Of a DNA stretch of 64,000 nt, positions 60,401 through 63,897 are shown in pieces. Origin of the DNA: Narthecium ossifragum (taxonomy: Eukaryota > Streptophyta > Magnoliopsida > Dioscoreales > Nartheciaceae); contig OY986971.1 of the NCBI GenBank assembly GCA_963920575.1, positions 9,426,779-9,490,778 of the forward strand, in the 5' to 3' direction. Numbering within the stretch: the first letter of the stretch is position 1; each line of letters begins with the position of its first letter. The position numbers and the translations under genes were made by a program. Below the pieces are notes generated by a model, which was not told the DNA's origin, made no database searches, and saw only the letters and a list, made by a program, of their open reading frames with translations.

Positions 60401-63380
60401 CCCGGCTAGCCTCCTTGAAGCTCCTCTTCGTGACAAGGTTCGAAGTAAAACTTTCCCTTTCTACTTCAGTTCTCTTTTCCAATATTTCCAATACTATGGT
60501 TCTATTTTATCCTCCATCAAACCTGGGTACTTCTCCTAAGCCTTGAGGTATCCGACCTACGTTTAGCCAAGGATTTGTTGTCTTGTTAAGTAAGTAACCA
60601 TAGGAAAATCATGGAATACTCATTCTACATTTTCTTGGATCTCCAGTCATCCTAGACTAGGAAAAAGACCAGGAGCTAGAGCTTACAAGAAGGCAGCTTG
60701 TAACAAGGACCTAGTGTGGAACAAATGGATAACTTTTAATACTTTATGCAAATAGAGGACTAATACTTCATATAGAAAATCAAGTATCAGTAGGTTAGAA
60801 AGCATATGAGCAATGTCTAACTGTACCAATGGGAATAAGTCTACTTACACTCGATCTTGATCTCAGATATTAAGGCTTATGCTTTTAGACACTATTGTGT
60901 GTTGTGCACAATCTCAAGGCTGGCATGCCCAAAACAGTAGATGTGGTATTCTATGTTATCACATTTAATAAATGTTTCTTCCCCGTAAACGCTGGAGATC
61001 TGCTTACATCCTCTGCTAAGTCATTATAGTTCAATGTATACCTTACAAAATGCATTTCAACTCAAAATTGCATATTATTATTCCTCTAAATCTTCATGCA
61101 TATTGTTGATGAAGTGGACATAGCAATTTGTAAGTGTTAATATTGTATCATGATTTCGTAATCCTCAATATTCAAGTTATTAGTAAGAAAACTGGCTTGG
61201 TCCTGAAAATATGCTATTAACCAGCCAGCTGATAAATTCTGTTGTCGATTCTACATAGAGGGTTGTATAATGTGTGCAGGGGAGTTTCTAGAGTAGCAGA
61301 AGCATGAGAAAAACAGAATTATTACTCCCTGAAGGTTTGTACTTCTGCTATATAAACAATCCTCTGAAAAACAGAAGAGGTGAAAAGTTATTCAGTATTC
61401 ACAGGAGCTGCCTTTATGGCATGATCAAGTGCGAAATGAATTTGCATATTCTGCACCTATTCTAGAGCTGTAAATCAAGTGCCTAATAGTAGCATTTTGT
61501 ACCCAACATATCTCTTTTGATCCATTAGCCATAATGAAATAAGCCAGCAATTGCGTACTTGTATGGTAAATCCTAAAACAAACCACCGTATTTGCATATG
61601 ATGCATATAGAACCCTCAAAACTTTTAGATCATCTGTCAGGTGCTCTTTTAAGTTCTAGGAAACCCAAGGGGATAGGATTCCCACCAACAAATAAAGATT
61701 TGGTATTAGGAGACCCACATTGGAAGGAAGCCCATGAAAAGGAAGGCTTTGAGAGAAACCCTTTTAATGGCGTACCGCTACTGGGGGGATTGTTCATTCC
61801 GATGGTCTTATCAGTGAAATAAGTTTCGGGGGACACGGACTCCACCTGTAACTGGATTCCATGATCATGTCTCTACTAATACTATGAATGCTGGGATAAT
61901 ATCAGTTCACTGCTTGGCCTCCTCCTTTGTACTTTGTATCTTATGATCATTCAAGACATATCAAACATGAAGTATGGATTGTTTCAGTACTCAAAAGGTG
62001 AGTATGTTTTTCCTCTCTCACCTTCTGGACTGGGTCAGATCCTTGCTTTCGACAAGTCTTATACCCTTTAGCATGACAGAACACTTCCTCCATTTAGTAT
62101 ATTACCTAGTCTAGGTAAAGTTTAGAGGGCTGTTCCAGTTATATCAACTTTGGGCGTGGAATGTAGAAATGTTCCTTTAGCCCATTGGGCACCTACTAGC
62201 CTTTGAGATTATCTACTAGACTCTCTTGATTCTTTTTTTTATTTGTTGAACAATTAAGCCCAGCTCAACAGGGTGAACTGGTGGGCATCCTGCCCCTAGA
62301 ACGAGAGGCCAGAAAGTCAGCTCTTGCATCTAGTCTCTCTTAACTAAATGAAGCACCATTGAGAACTAACTGTGAGATCAAACTTAGATTCTTAGGAATC
62401 TTCTATGCTTGATATTTAGAATAGGAGTATAATACTTTCACTGGTGTCACTGCCTGTTAATATCTTCATATTTTTTAATTTGGTTATGGATGCATCATGT
62501 GCTTCTAGTTTTACCTGTTAATTACATATCACGCTGGGCTTCTGTAAATTGTTTATGGGAGTTGAAGATGTAAGCAGGATGTACTTTACAGTCCAGTTTT
62601 TCCAGTTCAATTGGTTAGACATTTTTGCTTCTGATGTTTTTCTCATCTAGCATATATGTCCTAAGCATTTTGAAAATTTGTTGCACTAGCTCGCAAAATT
62701 GGCTGGCAATAAGGTGGTCGCAACCTGTGGAGGTGAACAAAAAGCTCATTTGTTGAGGTACTTGGGAGCTGATCGTGTTATAGACTACAAGAAGGAAAAT
62801 ATAAAAGATGTATACCTTCACCCCTCATCTTTAAACTTTTTCTTTGTCTTCTTACTTAAGATTATTTCTTGTAGAAGATAATTTACGAGACTTTAAATTG
62901 TCCAAAAGTGTTTTAACCACCTAAGAGGTAAAGTAGCATCTGAAGGCCTGCTGATAGTCAATCTTTTGCCTGCTGTTGTATTTGAAACTCAATCCTATAT
63001 AGTGACAACGCAAACATGTTCATTGCTTTGTCGTTTTTTGAAAATGAGCTTGTTTTCCAAATTCAAAATTTGATTGCAGGAAAGAATAAGTGTCGAGGCA
63101 AACATTAGATAATAGGTTTCCTTCTCTTGCAGCCTTGGATTATCCAATTAAAATTGCAGTTTTCAGTAAACTTTACTAACATATTTAGAAGGTGAGATGA
63201 TTTCTTCTTGTAGCATTTTTTGACTAATTCCTTTCAACTTTCTTGCTTCAGGTATTGAAGGCGGAATACCCAAAAGGTATCGATATTATATATGAATCTG
63301 TTGGTGGAGATATGTTTGACCTGTGCTTAAATGCATTGGCGGTTTATGGACGACTCATTGTGATTGGGATGGTCTCTCAG
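15392..63380 (+). CDS. SDR-MDR fusion oxidoreductase (15-PGDH-like plus quinone/prostaglandin-reductase-like), 3' end beyond window
   Basis: Fourteen GT-AG exons join into 533 codons without a stop. Residues 7-250 form a classical short-chain dehydrogenase: TGGASGIG (12-19), acidic D37 after strand 2 that favours NAD, NGAG (98-101), and the catalytic set N124, S155, Y168, K172. Residues 291-533 form a medium-chain reductase without the zinc-ligand cysteines: AGVNASD (327-333), GFEAVG (358-363), and the cofactor loop AAAGGTG (439-445). The C-terminal part lies past the edge. The two families are known from animal 15-hydroxyprostaglandin dehydrogenase and 13-reductase (PTGR3/ZADH2). Fusions like this occur in plants, and I recall Arabidopsis At1g49670 (NQR/ARP) as the counterpart, from memory. 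The start is chosen because the Rossmann motif follows within 12 residues. A two-step oxylipin conversion is inferred. No targeting peptide is evident, so a cytosolic enzyme is likely. Confidence 0.9.
15447..16274 (+). other. Intron 1 (828 bp)
   Basis: T-rich intron between donor gtaaaa and acceptor ttcttgcag. The open frames inside (for example 15348-15695) have no family match and run across the splice sites. No mobile element was recognised. Confidence 0.8.
16275..16448 (+). CDS. Exon 2 (residues 19-77)
   Basis: It opens with gtaaagcacttagc after ttcttgcag and ends before gtaagt. It completes G19 and encodes helix 1, strand 2 ending in IVDYSEE (D37), and the CDVTNS turn (71-76). The phase (1 in, 1 out) matches its neighbours. 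Confidence 0.9.
16449..17048 (+). other. Intron 2 (600 bp)
   Basis: Plain T-rich intron, donor gtaagt, acceptor gatgagcag. I see nothing else in it. Confidence 0.8.
17049..17230 (+). CDS. Exon 3 (residues 77-137)
   Basis: It encodes helix 3 and strand 4 with ICINGAGIS (95-103) and the catalytic-helix region TLNVDLIAL containing N124. The donor is gtatgg at 17231, and the exon ends in phase 0. Confidence 0.9.
17231..17747 (+). other. Intron 3, first part
   Basis: T-rich intron sequence; nothing recognised. Intron 3 as a whole runs 17231-31746 (14.5 kb) and is filled by the elements listed below. Confidence 0.7.
17748..17850 (+). mobile_element. Tiny poly(A) retroinsertion with 16-bp target duplication
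   Basis: The sequence tatggatgtgaaccat occurs at 17748-17763 and again at 17835-17850. Between them are 71 bp: a short unique part (ctgtaaccaagcttcggctc and following) and an A-rich tail at about 17799-17834. A tail plus a long direct duplication is the hallmark of target-primed reverse transcription by a LINE. The insert is either a 5'-truncated LINE end or a SINE tail. Confidence 0.75.
17851..18119 (+). other. Intron 3 spacer before the chromovirus
   Basis: No feature recognised. Confidence 0.5.
18125..18553 (+). repeat. 5' LTR of the chromovirus
   Basis: About 429 bp ending ccttgcatca. Its U3 has two roughly 40-bp direct copies built on ggacttgaaccatta...tcaagtcatgttcc (18297-18373), followed by a TATA-like tttatataagagg near 18377. 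It matches the 3' LTR over its whole length with scattered differences. Confidence 0.85.
18556..18567 (+). other. Primer binding site of the chromovirus
   Basis: tggtaccagagg lies three bases after the 5' LTR and is one change away from the tRNA-Met-type site tggtatcagagc. Confidence 0.7.
18568..20064 (+). pseudogene. Gag-region remnant of the chromovirus
   Basis: A decayed leader and gag region. Short open frames include 18698-18931 (Ser/Thr-rich) and 19617-19841 ([20 protein letters not shown], coiled-coil-like, typical of a gag N-terminus). No zinc knuckle and no protease motif were found. Confidence 0.5.
20137..20790 (-). pseudogene. hAT-type BED zinc-finger fragment inside the chromovirus
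   Basis: On the minus strand from about 20782 the frame reads [14 protein letters not shown], then after a one-base shift [19 protein letters not shown] and [20 protein letters not shown]. This is the BED finger (C-x2-C ... H) of plant hAT transposase-like proteins followed by a linker with an RxRFGPSE-type region and a Ser-rich tail, ending at 20137. The catalytic and dimerisation domains are absent. It is opposite in direction to the retroelement and replaces gag/protease sequence, so it came in by a separate insertion or recombination. Confidence 0.7.
20790..21146. repeat. AT-rich tandem duplication, period 180 bp
   Basis: Two copies starting ctaaatagcatcagaaagta at 20790 and 20970 are nearly identical, with small indels. 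They lie just upstream, on the minus strand, of the BED-finger fragment. Confidence 0.85.
21147..21715. other. CT-rich and ctccggctccgg-rich spacer
   Basis: A pyrimidine-rich stretch (21235-21440) and a Pro/Ser-coding ctccggctc repeat (21505-21690) lie between the hAT fragment and the chromovirus RT. The open frames are low-complexity artefacts. It may be the 5' leader of the inserted hAT fragment read on the minus strand. Confidence 0.4.
21716..23040 (+). pseudogene. Chromovirus reverse transcriptase, RNase H and integrase relic
   Basis: RT starts with [15 protein letters not shown] and, after a frame shift near 21790, continues with [11 protein letters not shown] and the catalytic YFDD (21913-21924), a variant of YxDD. 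RNase H shows [13 protein letters not shown] near 22515 and [18 protein letters not shown] near 22440, with stops between. A deletion removes the zinc-finger part of integrase. The core resumes with [17 protein letters not shown] and [20 protein letters not shown]. The enzymes would copy and integrate element RNA; this copy is inactive. Confidence 0.85.
23041..23542 (+). pseudogene. Chromovirus integrase C-terminal region
   Basis: Frames include [22 protein letters not shown] and an [26 protein letters not shown] block (in part within 23280-23564). These are the typical integrase C-terminal module just before the chromodomain. Confidence 0.75.
23543..23730 (+). pseudogene. Chromodomain of the retrotransposon integrase
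   Basis: The frame from 23540 reads [18 protein letters not shown], then [20 protein letters not shown], then [12 protein letters not shown]. This is the chromodomain that defines chromoviruses; it targets integration by reading histone marks. It is the best preserved part of the element. Confidence 0.88.
23775..24210 (+). repeat. 3' LTR of the chromovirus
   Basis: About 436 bp, preceded by a purine-rich cgggagag, ending cacctgtatca and followed by ataag. It carries the same U3 direct repeats and tail as 18125-18553. Confidence 0.85.
24216..25382 (+). other. Intron 3, unassigned stretch
   Basis: T-rich sequence with a short imperfect duplication at 24834-24874 (gcatgctgacacc / gcatgttgacacc). 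No gene or mobile element was recognised. Confidence 0.5.
25388..26730 (-). mobile_element. Solo LTR, 1.34 kb, with split target duplication
   Basis: The ends tgttacgat and atccgtaaca are inverted TG..CA termini. The left flank cttat (25383-25387) is the target duplication. The right copy reads c-tta at 26731-26734 and is completed by ttat at 28586-28589 beyond the MITE that landed in it. On the minus strand a TATA-like ctatataagg lies near 26430. The left half is rich in ctagggtt-type motifs. No internal region or second LTR is present. Confidence 0.8.
27290..27890 (-). pseudogene. Captured C-terminal fragment of an ABCG half-transporter
   Basis: The minus-strand frame shows [46 protein letters not shown] and [20 protein letters not shown], the last transmembrane block of plant ABCG1/2/6/16/20-type exporters. 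About 35-40 residues of the final extracellular loop are missing between DTKSKVL and [10 protein letters not shown]. The Trp of the usual VTVAWGFF is a TGA (near 27353); the frame then continues [20 protein letters not shown] to a natural stop at 27290-27292. The nucleotide-binding domain is absent. It lies inside a MITE in an intron, in antisense to the host gene, and cannot make a transporter. Confidence 0.85.
27940..28375. repeat. Purine-rich degenerate repeat in the Pack element
   Basis: Degenerate units of gaagagagaagagaag cover most of this stretch. The + strand frame of 180 codons here (Glu/Arg/Lys-only) is a by-product of it and not a gene. Confidence 0.8.
28590..30259 (+). other. Intron 3, unassigned stretch
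   Basis: Mixed AT-rich sequence. A more GC-balanced block at 28810-29110 has no recognisable product on either strand, and the minus-strand open frames at 29283-29900 lack family features. I see no element ends. Confidence 0.4.
30383..30563. mobile_element. Tourist-like MITE, GGATCC-rich, TAA target duplication
   Basis: 181 bp with ends gggtgcatttgacaccgcc and (reverse complement of the right end) gggggcgtttggctccggc, flanked by taa at 30380-30382 and 30564-30566. It contains nine ggatcc hexamers. It is related to the elements at 40959-41187 and 52976-53235. Confidence 0.8.
30811..31518 (+). mobile_element. Short LTR-like insertion (TGATGAGTCA family)
   Basis: It starts tgatgagtcac directly after atagtcgt (30803-30810); the same eight bases recur at 31519-31526. 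Inside are tttgttagcccgagag (shared with 10346-10602), agcgatcgatcagcc at about 30980 and a TATA-like ccctataaataac at 31088. At 0.7 kb it is shorter than its relatives (1.6 kb) and lacks their ..TCA end, so it is truncated or a sub-family. Confidence 0.55.
31747..31852 (+). CDS. Exon 4 (residues 138-172 plus first base of 173)
   Basis: It follows the acceptor catgatgcag and ends before gtttgt. It encodes [10 protein letters not shown] with catalytic S155 and the active-site YSASK (Y168, K172). It lies 14.5 kb from exon 3, yet phase and family order match exactly. Confidence 0.9.
31853..32755 (+). other. Intron 4 (903 bp)
   Basis: Plain AT-rich intron, acceptor attttacag. Nothing else recognised. 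Confidence 0.8.
32756..32832 (+). CDS. Exon 5 (residues 173-198)
   Basis: It encodes [20 protein letters not shown] and NVLCPE, the helix after the active site and the strand leading to the PG/PE turn of SDRs. The donor is gtaaga at 32833. Confidence 0.9.
32833..34371 (+). other. Intron 5, first part
   Basis: AT-rich intron with a CT-rich block at 33405-33720. No element ends or genes recognised. Confidence 0.5.
34380..35085. mobile_element. hAT-like non-autonomous element with 8-bp target duplication
   Basis: The ends aaaggattgccg and cggcaatccttg are inverted repeats; ctagagag flanks both sides (34372-34379 and 35086-35093). The 706-bp interior has inverted subterminal blocks (taccggccggtat / gtacgtaccgtgcc), a run of 22 G (34490-34511) and CT-rich stretches, but no transposase. 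The 8-bp duplication and CAAGG-type end fit hAT elements. Confidence 0.85.
35094..36240 (+). other. Intron 5, middle part
   Basis: A gggttcgaacttgtgacc motif at 35491-35508 resembles a tRNA-type B box seen in plant SINEs, but no A box or tail was found. Otherwise nothing recognised. Confidence 0.4.
36279..36583. repeat. Imperfect direct duplication, period 162 bp
   Basis: Two copies starting tgaatctgactcttat at 36279 and 36441 share cgatttccttgtct-like and gagctgatgaaactatgaga blocks. A partial extra unit (tgcgtttctgatgcacaaga) sits between them. Confidence 0.85.
36584..37863 (+). other. Intron 5, late part
   Basis: It contains an open frame of 106 codons at 36776-37096 without recognisable family features, and AT-rich filler. 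No element ends were found. Confidence 0.4.
37867..38377. mobile_element. Tourist-like MITE, outer copy of a nested pair
   Basis: The ends ggcctcgtttggtacggg and cccgtaccaaacgaggcc are perfect 18-bp inverted repeats. They are flanked by tta on the left and taa on the right, so the inverted match extends three bases outward. The interior has a ttaacccgggttaa palindrome and facing attccc-rich arms and is interrupted by a second element. Confidence 0.8.
37936..38160. mobile_element. Tourist-like MITE, inner copy
   Basis: 225 bp with ends ggcctcgtttggtatgg and ccataccaaacgaggcc, nearly the same as the outer copy. It sits inside the left arm of 37867-38377; both flanks carry an aatatt(t)ccg-like sequence. 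A relative has inserted into its own family member. Confidence 0.75.
38594..38681 (+). CDS. Exon 6 (residues 199-227 plus first base of 228)
   Basis: It follows ttcatgcag. It encodes FVETEMGSK and [12 protein letters not shown], the substrate-lid region typical of 15-PGDH-like SDRs. The donor is gtaggt. Confidence 0.88.
38682..39639 (+). other. Intron 6, first part with an unexplained open frame
   Basis: AT-rich intron. A 99-codon frame at 39063-39362 (including [20 protein letters not shown] and [20 protein letters not shown]) has ordinary amino-acid composition but no family I recognise. It could be a decayed gene or element piece. Confidence 0.4.
39640..40599 (-). mobile_element. SIRE-like Ty1/copia solo LTR, minus orientation
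   Basis: On the minus strand it starts tgttagccctaatgacg at 40599 and ends gaaccttca at 39640. It is homologous to the partial LTR at 1-549 and gives the full length, about 960 bp. Its U3 has repeated cggtcgatccatgcatc-type units (40225-40500). No internal copia region is adjacent, so it is a solo LTR. The flanks (ccttt and attcg) do not match. Confidence 0.8.
40600..40955 (+). other. GC-rich unassigned stretch of intron 6
   Basis: A GC-rich 350-bp block with direct repeats of tgggcctctaca (40774, 40850). It is unlike plain intron sequence and probably part of an unrecognised element. Confidence 0.4.
40959..41187. mobile_element. Tourist-like MITE of the GGATCC-rich family
   Basis: 229 bp with ends ggggctgtttggcg and gccaaacaggccctgccc, flanked by tta at 40956-40958 and 41188-41190. 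The right end has a small insertion relative to the left. The interior shares gcggatccca and ggatccgccggagcc with 30383-30563. Confidence 0.75.
41351..41787. mobile_element. hAT-like non-autonomous element with 8-bp target duplication
   Basis: 437 bp with ends caaggattgccg and cggcaatccttg, flanked by gtttttgg on both sides (41343-41350 and 41788-41795). Subterminal accggc/gccggc blocks face each other, and the centre has ttaacgggtt and aacccgttatt arms. No transposase is present. Confidence 0.88.
42057..42246 (+). CDS. Exon 7 (residues 228-290, first two bases of 291)
   Basis: It follows tacctag. It encodes the end of the SDR domain and the linker to the reductase: [20 protein letters not shown], then a basic stretch [12 protein letters not shown] and IEVPAKFEK. 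The linker is characteristic of this fusion and has no known activity of its own. Confidence 0.88.
42247..43051 (+). other. Intron 7 (805 bp)
   Basis: AT-rich intron, donor gtaagt, acceptor catctttag. Nothing recognised. Confidence 0.8.
43052..43178 (+). CDS. Exon 8 (residues 291-333)
   Basis: It opens the reductase domain: [16 protein letters not shown], then [15 protein letters not shown], the GroES-like barrel signature of quinone-oxidoreductase-type MDRs, without zinc-binding cysteines. It ends in phase 0 before gtaaga. Confidence 0.9.
43179..43278 (+). other. Intron 8 (100 bp)
   Basis: The shortest intron of the gene; acceptor catctggcag. Confidence 0.85.
43279..43359 (+). CDS. Exon 9 (residues 334-360)
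   Basis: It encodes [12 protein letters not shown] and RLPFDAGFE, the substrate-proximal loop and the start of the G-x-E-x-x-G turn completed by exon 10. Confidence 0.9.
43360..45056 (+). other. Intron 9, first part
   Basis: T-rich intron. At about 43860-43900 a cggccggtttttccgtgctgg block resembles hAT-like element ends, but no partner was found. A short repeated gacgaaagctctc motif occurs near 44100-44200. The 125-codon frame at 44591-44968 lacks family features. Confidence 0.4.
45057..46471. mobile_element. Possible DNA element with GGGGTGTAAACGAG-type end
   Basis: The left end ggggtgtaaacgagccga is a well-known type of plant DNA-element terminus. A candidate right end is cgatttgtttcacaccc (46455-46471). 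It is ambiguous because the gypsy LTR that follows also begins its homology at tttcacacccg. The interior has a roughly 70-bp direct duplication (45394-45510, cacttgtggtttttgaattt) and GA-rich repeats. No transposase was found. Confidence 0.45.
46463..48562 (+). mobile_element. Gypsy-type LTR (5'-truncated) of the family seen at 6666-10345
   Basis: About 2.1 kb, homologous to LTR B (same strand) and LTR A (inverted). It ends at cgcgggtcgggg just before a tRNA-Met-like binding site. In its U3 gatcggtcgctcc...gagcgatcgatcgg and ccgatcgatcggtcgg palindromes (46606-46741) lie directly upstream of a TATA-like catataagtag (46751). About 140 bp of its start are missing compared with LTR B. Confidence 0.75.
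48567..48578 (+). other. Degenerate primer binding site of the gypsy element
   Basis: tggtattagaga resembles tggtatcagagc and follows the LTR end by a few bases. Confidence 0.55.
48731..49545 (+). pseudogene. Gypsy gag relic
   Basis: The open stretch begins with an Arg/Ala/Pro-rich segment and reaches MMDFQRLN before a stop at 49001. In the following frames [37 protein letters not shown] and [20 protein letters not shown] form the retrotransposon gag domain, with [17 protein letters not shown] at its end. Stops and a shift are present. The element ends near 49545 without protease or RT, so only LTR plus gag remain. Confidence 0.8.
49546..51091 (+). other. Intron 9, last part
   Basis: AT-rich intron sequence up to the acceptor gcaatacag; nothing recognised. 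Confidence 0.6.
51092..51190 (+). CDS. Exon 10 (residues 361-393)
   Basis: It encodes [17 protein letters not shown] and [14 protein letters not shown], the barrel core of the MDR domain. It is a 99-bp island between a 7.7-kb and a 7.9-kb intron. Confidence 0.9.
51191..51300 (+). other. Intron 10, start
   Basis: Short intron stretch before the copia element; an acceptor-like ttgcag at 51267-51272 is not followed by family-like coding sequence. Confidence 0.5.
51301..51488 (+). repeat. 5' LTR of the intron-10 copia element
   Basis: 188 bp ending ctctctaaca. It shares gtgctagctaggg, gtcctaccaa and ggggaagagat blocks with the 3' LTR. Such short LTRs occur in several copia lineages. Confidence 0.8.
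51489..52348 (+). pseudogene. Copia leader and gag relic
   Basis: A leader with repeated ctgttcacagtgaacagta-type units (51594-51770) is followed by gag. The frame 51875-52117 reads [17 protein letters not shown] and [17 protein letters not shown], and 52105-52347 continues [17 protein letters not shown] with frame shifts. It matches the copia gag (UBN2-type) domain. Confidence 0.7.
51594..51770. repeat. Degenerate gtgaacagta / ctgttcac inverted repeat cluster
   Basis: About ten copies of ctgttcac- and gtgaacagta-type words alternate in the copia leader. Adjacent copies are complementary, so the leader RNA could form several hairpins. Confidence 0.7.
52349..52412. mobile_element. Truncated hAT-like element end
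   Basis: catggattgtcgtcccgg and the next 45 bases match the reverse complement of the right end of the element at 63657-63889, including cgccgtgccggc and ggtacgtg. The other end is missing. Confidence 0.65.
52413..54034 (+). mobile_element. LTR-like insertion of unknown family
   Basis: This GC-rich block contains repeated atgacacga words (52426, 53305, 53326), a TATA-like tctatataagg at 53568 and a leader-like downstream part, as in LTR promoters. A MITE (52976-53235) interrupts it. The long antisense frames at 52348-52842 are by-products of the cgcgcg-rich composition. Confidence 0.4.
52976..53235. mobile_element. Tourist-like MITE of the GGATCC-rich family
   Basis: 260 bp with perfect 15-bp inverted ends cggcctgtttggcag / ctgccaaacaggccg and tta duplications at 52973-52975 and 53236-53238. 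The interior has ggatcccgtgga, gcggatccca and ggatcccgggga words. It is the best preserved of the three copies. Confidence 0.88.
54035..54660. mobile_element. Fragment related to the hAT-like element at 34380
   Basis: gtacgtaccaccggtacgcc and ctatgccgg match the reverse complement of 35000-35065 (ccggcatagggcgt, gtggtacgtacc). GA-rich and CT-rich arms and a gggtttggataacgggttt motif parallel the interior of the other copies. No clear ends were found. Confidence 0.5.
54690..55330 (+). pseudogene. Copia integrase relic
   Basis: Scattered frames show [15 protein letters not shown] near 54740 and the end of the core ([34 protein letters not shown]) in the frame 54925-55119. They correspond to the copia integrase after heavy decay. 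Confidence 0.65.
55331..56020 (+). pseudogene. Copia reverse transcriptase relic, first half
   Basis: Frames read [26 protein letters not shown] and [20 protein letters not shown], the N-terminal half of copia RT. The sequence breaks at the codon for Gln (gagcaa), where a solo LTR begins, and resumes at 57706. Confidence 0.75.
56021..57705 (+). mobile_element. Solo LTR, 1.7 kb, inserted in the copia RT gene
   Basis: It starts tgataagacttc and ends aagtcttatca; the ends are inverted over 11 bases. The flanks agcaa (56016-56020) and aacaa (57706-57710) form a 5-bp target duplication with one change, and removing the LTR restores the RT reading at MEQ-PPG. Its U3 carries about twelve gatcgatcttc-type units (56184-56583), then a TATA-like gctataaatag (56643). 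Its family is that of 4195-5757. Confidence 0.85.
57706..58860 (+). pseudogene. Copia reverse transcriptase and RNase H relic, second half
   Basis: After the LTR the frame resumes (PPGF-like, [12 protein letters not shown], [12 protein letters not shown]). It continues to RNase H ([40 protein letters not shown]) and ends in [13 protein letters not shown]. Numerous stops and a 93-bp tandem duplication (58091-58276) mark it as dead. Confidence 0.75.
58091..58276 (+). repeat. 93-bp direct tandem duplication in the copia RT/RNase H region
   Basis: Two copies start gatcaaccctgtggtctg (58091) and gatcaaccctatggtctg (58184) and share gaggagttcgagga and gacaggaagctcatccatct. The period is 93 bp, or 31 codons. 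Confidence 0.88.
58871..59070 (+). repeat. 3' LTR of the intron-10 copia element
   Basis: 200 bp following a gagggggagcg tract and ending ctatctaaca. It differs from the 5' LTR by several substitutions and small indels, so the insertion is old. Confidence 0.8.
59105..59200 (+). CDS. Exon 11 (residues 394-425)
   Basis: It follows atttgcag. It encodes [20 protein letters not shown] and [12 protein letters not shown], the link into the Rossmann half of the MDR domain. The donor is gtataa. Confidence 0.9.
59201..59364 (+). other. Intron 11 (164 bp)
   Basis: Short intron with acceptor ctcctctag. Confidence 0.85.
59365..59439 (+). CDS. Exon 12 (residues 426-450)
   Basis: It encodes [18 protein letters not shown] with the AAxGGxG nucleotide-binding loop (439-445) of NADPH-dependent quinone-oxidoreductase-type enzymes. 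The donor is gttagt. Confidence 0.92.
59440..59945 (+). other. Intron 12, first part
   Basis: AT-rich intron; nothing recognised. Confidence 0.5.
59946..60540 (-). mobile_element. Possible gypsy-type LTR fragment (minus)
   Basis: It opens tgtagcgccccaagccc, which resembles the reversed 3' ends of the gypsy LTRs at 6666. A minus-strand frame (60186-60491) of ordinary composition lies inside without a recognisable family. No second end was found. Confidence 0.35.
60541..62689 (+). other. Intron 12, later part
   Basis: AT-rich intron. One block at 61592-61858 is more coding-like: 76 codons including [20 protein letters not shown] and [21 protein letters not shown] do not recognise it; an insertion of organellar or transposon sequence is possible. 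Otherwise nothing was seen. Confidence 0.4.
62690..62809 (+). CDS. Exon 13 (residues 451-490)
   Basis: It follows ttgcactag. It encodes [20 protein letters not shown] and [13 protein letters not shown], the second strand and helix of the cofactor fold. The donor is gtatac. Confidence 0.92.
62810..63251 (+). other. Intron 13 (442 bp)
   Basis: AT-rich intron with acceptor cttgcttcag. Nothing recognised. Confidence 0.8.
63252..63380 (+). CDS. Exon 14 (residues 491-533), last exon in the window
   Basis: It encodes [35 protein letters not shown] and IVIGMVSQ. The donor is gtattt at 63381. By comparison with the family a further 80-100 residues should follow beyond the right edge. Confidence 0.92.
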
Positions 63381-63656
63381 GTATTTTCCTGTAGAGGACT
63401 TTTTAGATTTTGTAGATTTCTTGGTTATACTGTTACGTCATTTGAGCAGAGGTATATTATCATTCCAATTTGTTAATATGGTTCTTTAGTAGCCTTGCAA
63501 CATTTTAGATCTTTCACTCTTTTGTACACTTTTTGCATGCAACCTTGGCATAAGCATCCACTATAACCTCCATTACATATTTTTCGTTATATAACAGCCA
63601 GGCATTAGATTTTCGTACTAGTACAGTAACTAGAGTTAATGCAATGTATGTTGGAC

Positions 63657-63889
63657 CATGGATTGCCGTGCCGGTCCGGCACTGTGCGTGCCGCCCGGCA
63701 CGTACCGTACCGGTGGGTTGCCGGCACAAAAAACCCCCCGGTACCGTGCCGAGAAGAAGAAAGAAGAAATAGGAGTAGGAGGAGAAGGAAGAAAAACAAC
63801 AATGGCACGGGGGCGTGCCGGACTGGCACGCCACGTACCGTGCCAGCAGGCTGCCGGCACGGCGCGTGCCACCGGGACGGCAATCCATG
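63657..63889. mobile_element. hAT-like MITE with 8-bp target duplication
   Basis: 233 bp with inverted ends catggattgccg / cggcaatccatg and tgttggac on both sides (63649-63656 and 63890-63897). The subterminal part is rich in gccggcac words, and the centre is an A/G-rich stretch. The overlapping open frames on both strands are by-products of the inverted structure. It lies in intron 14. Confidence 0.9.
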
Positions 63890-63897
63890 TGTTGGAC

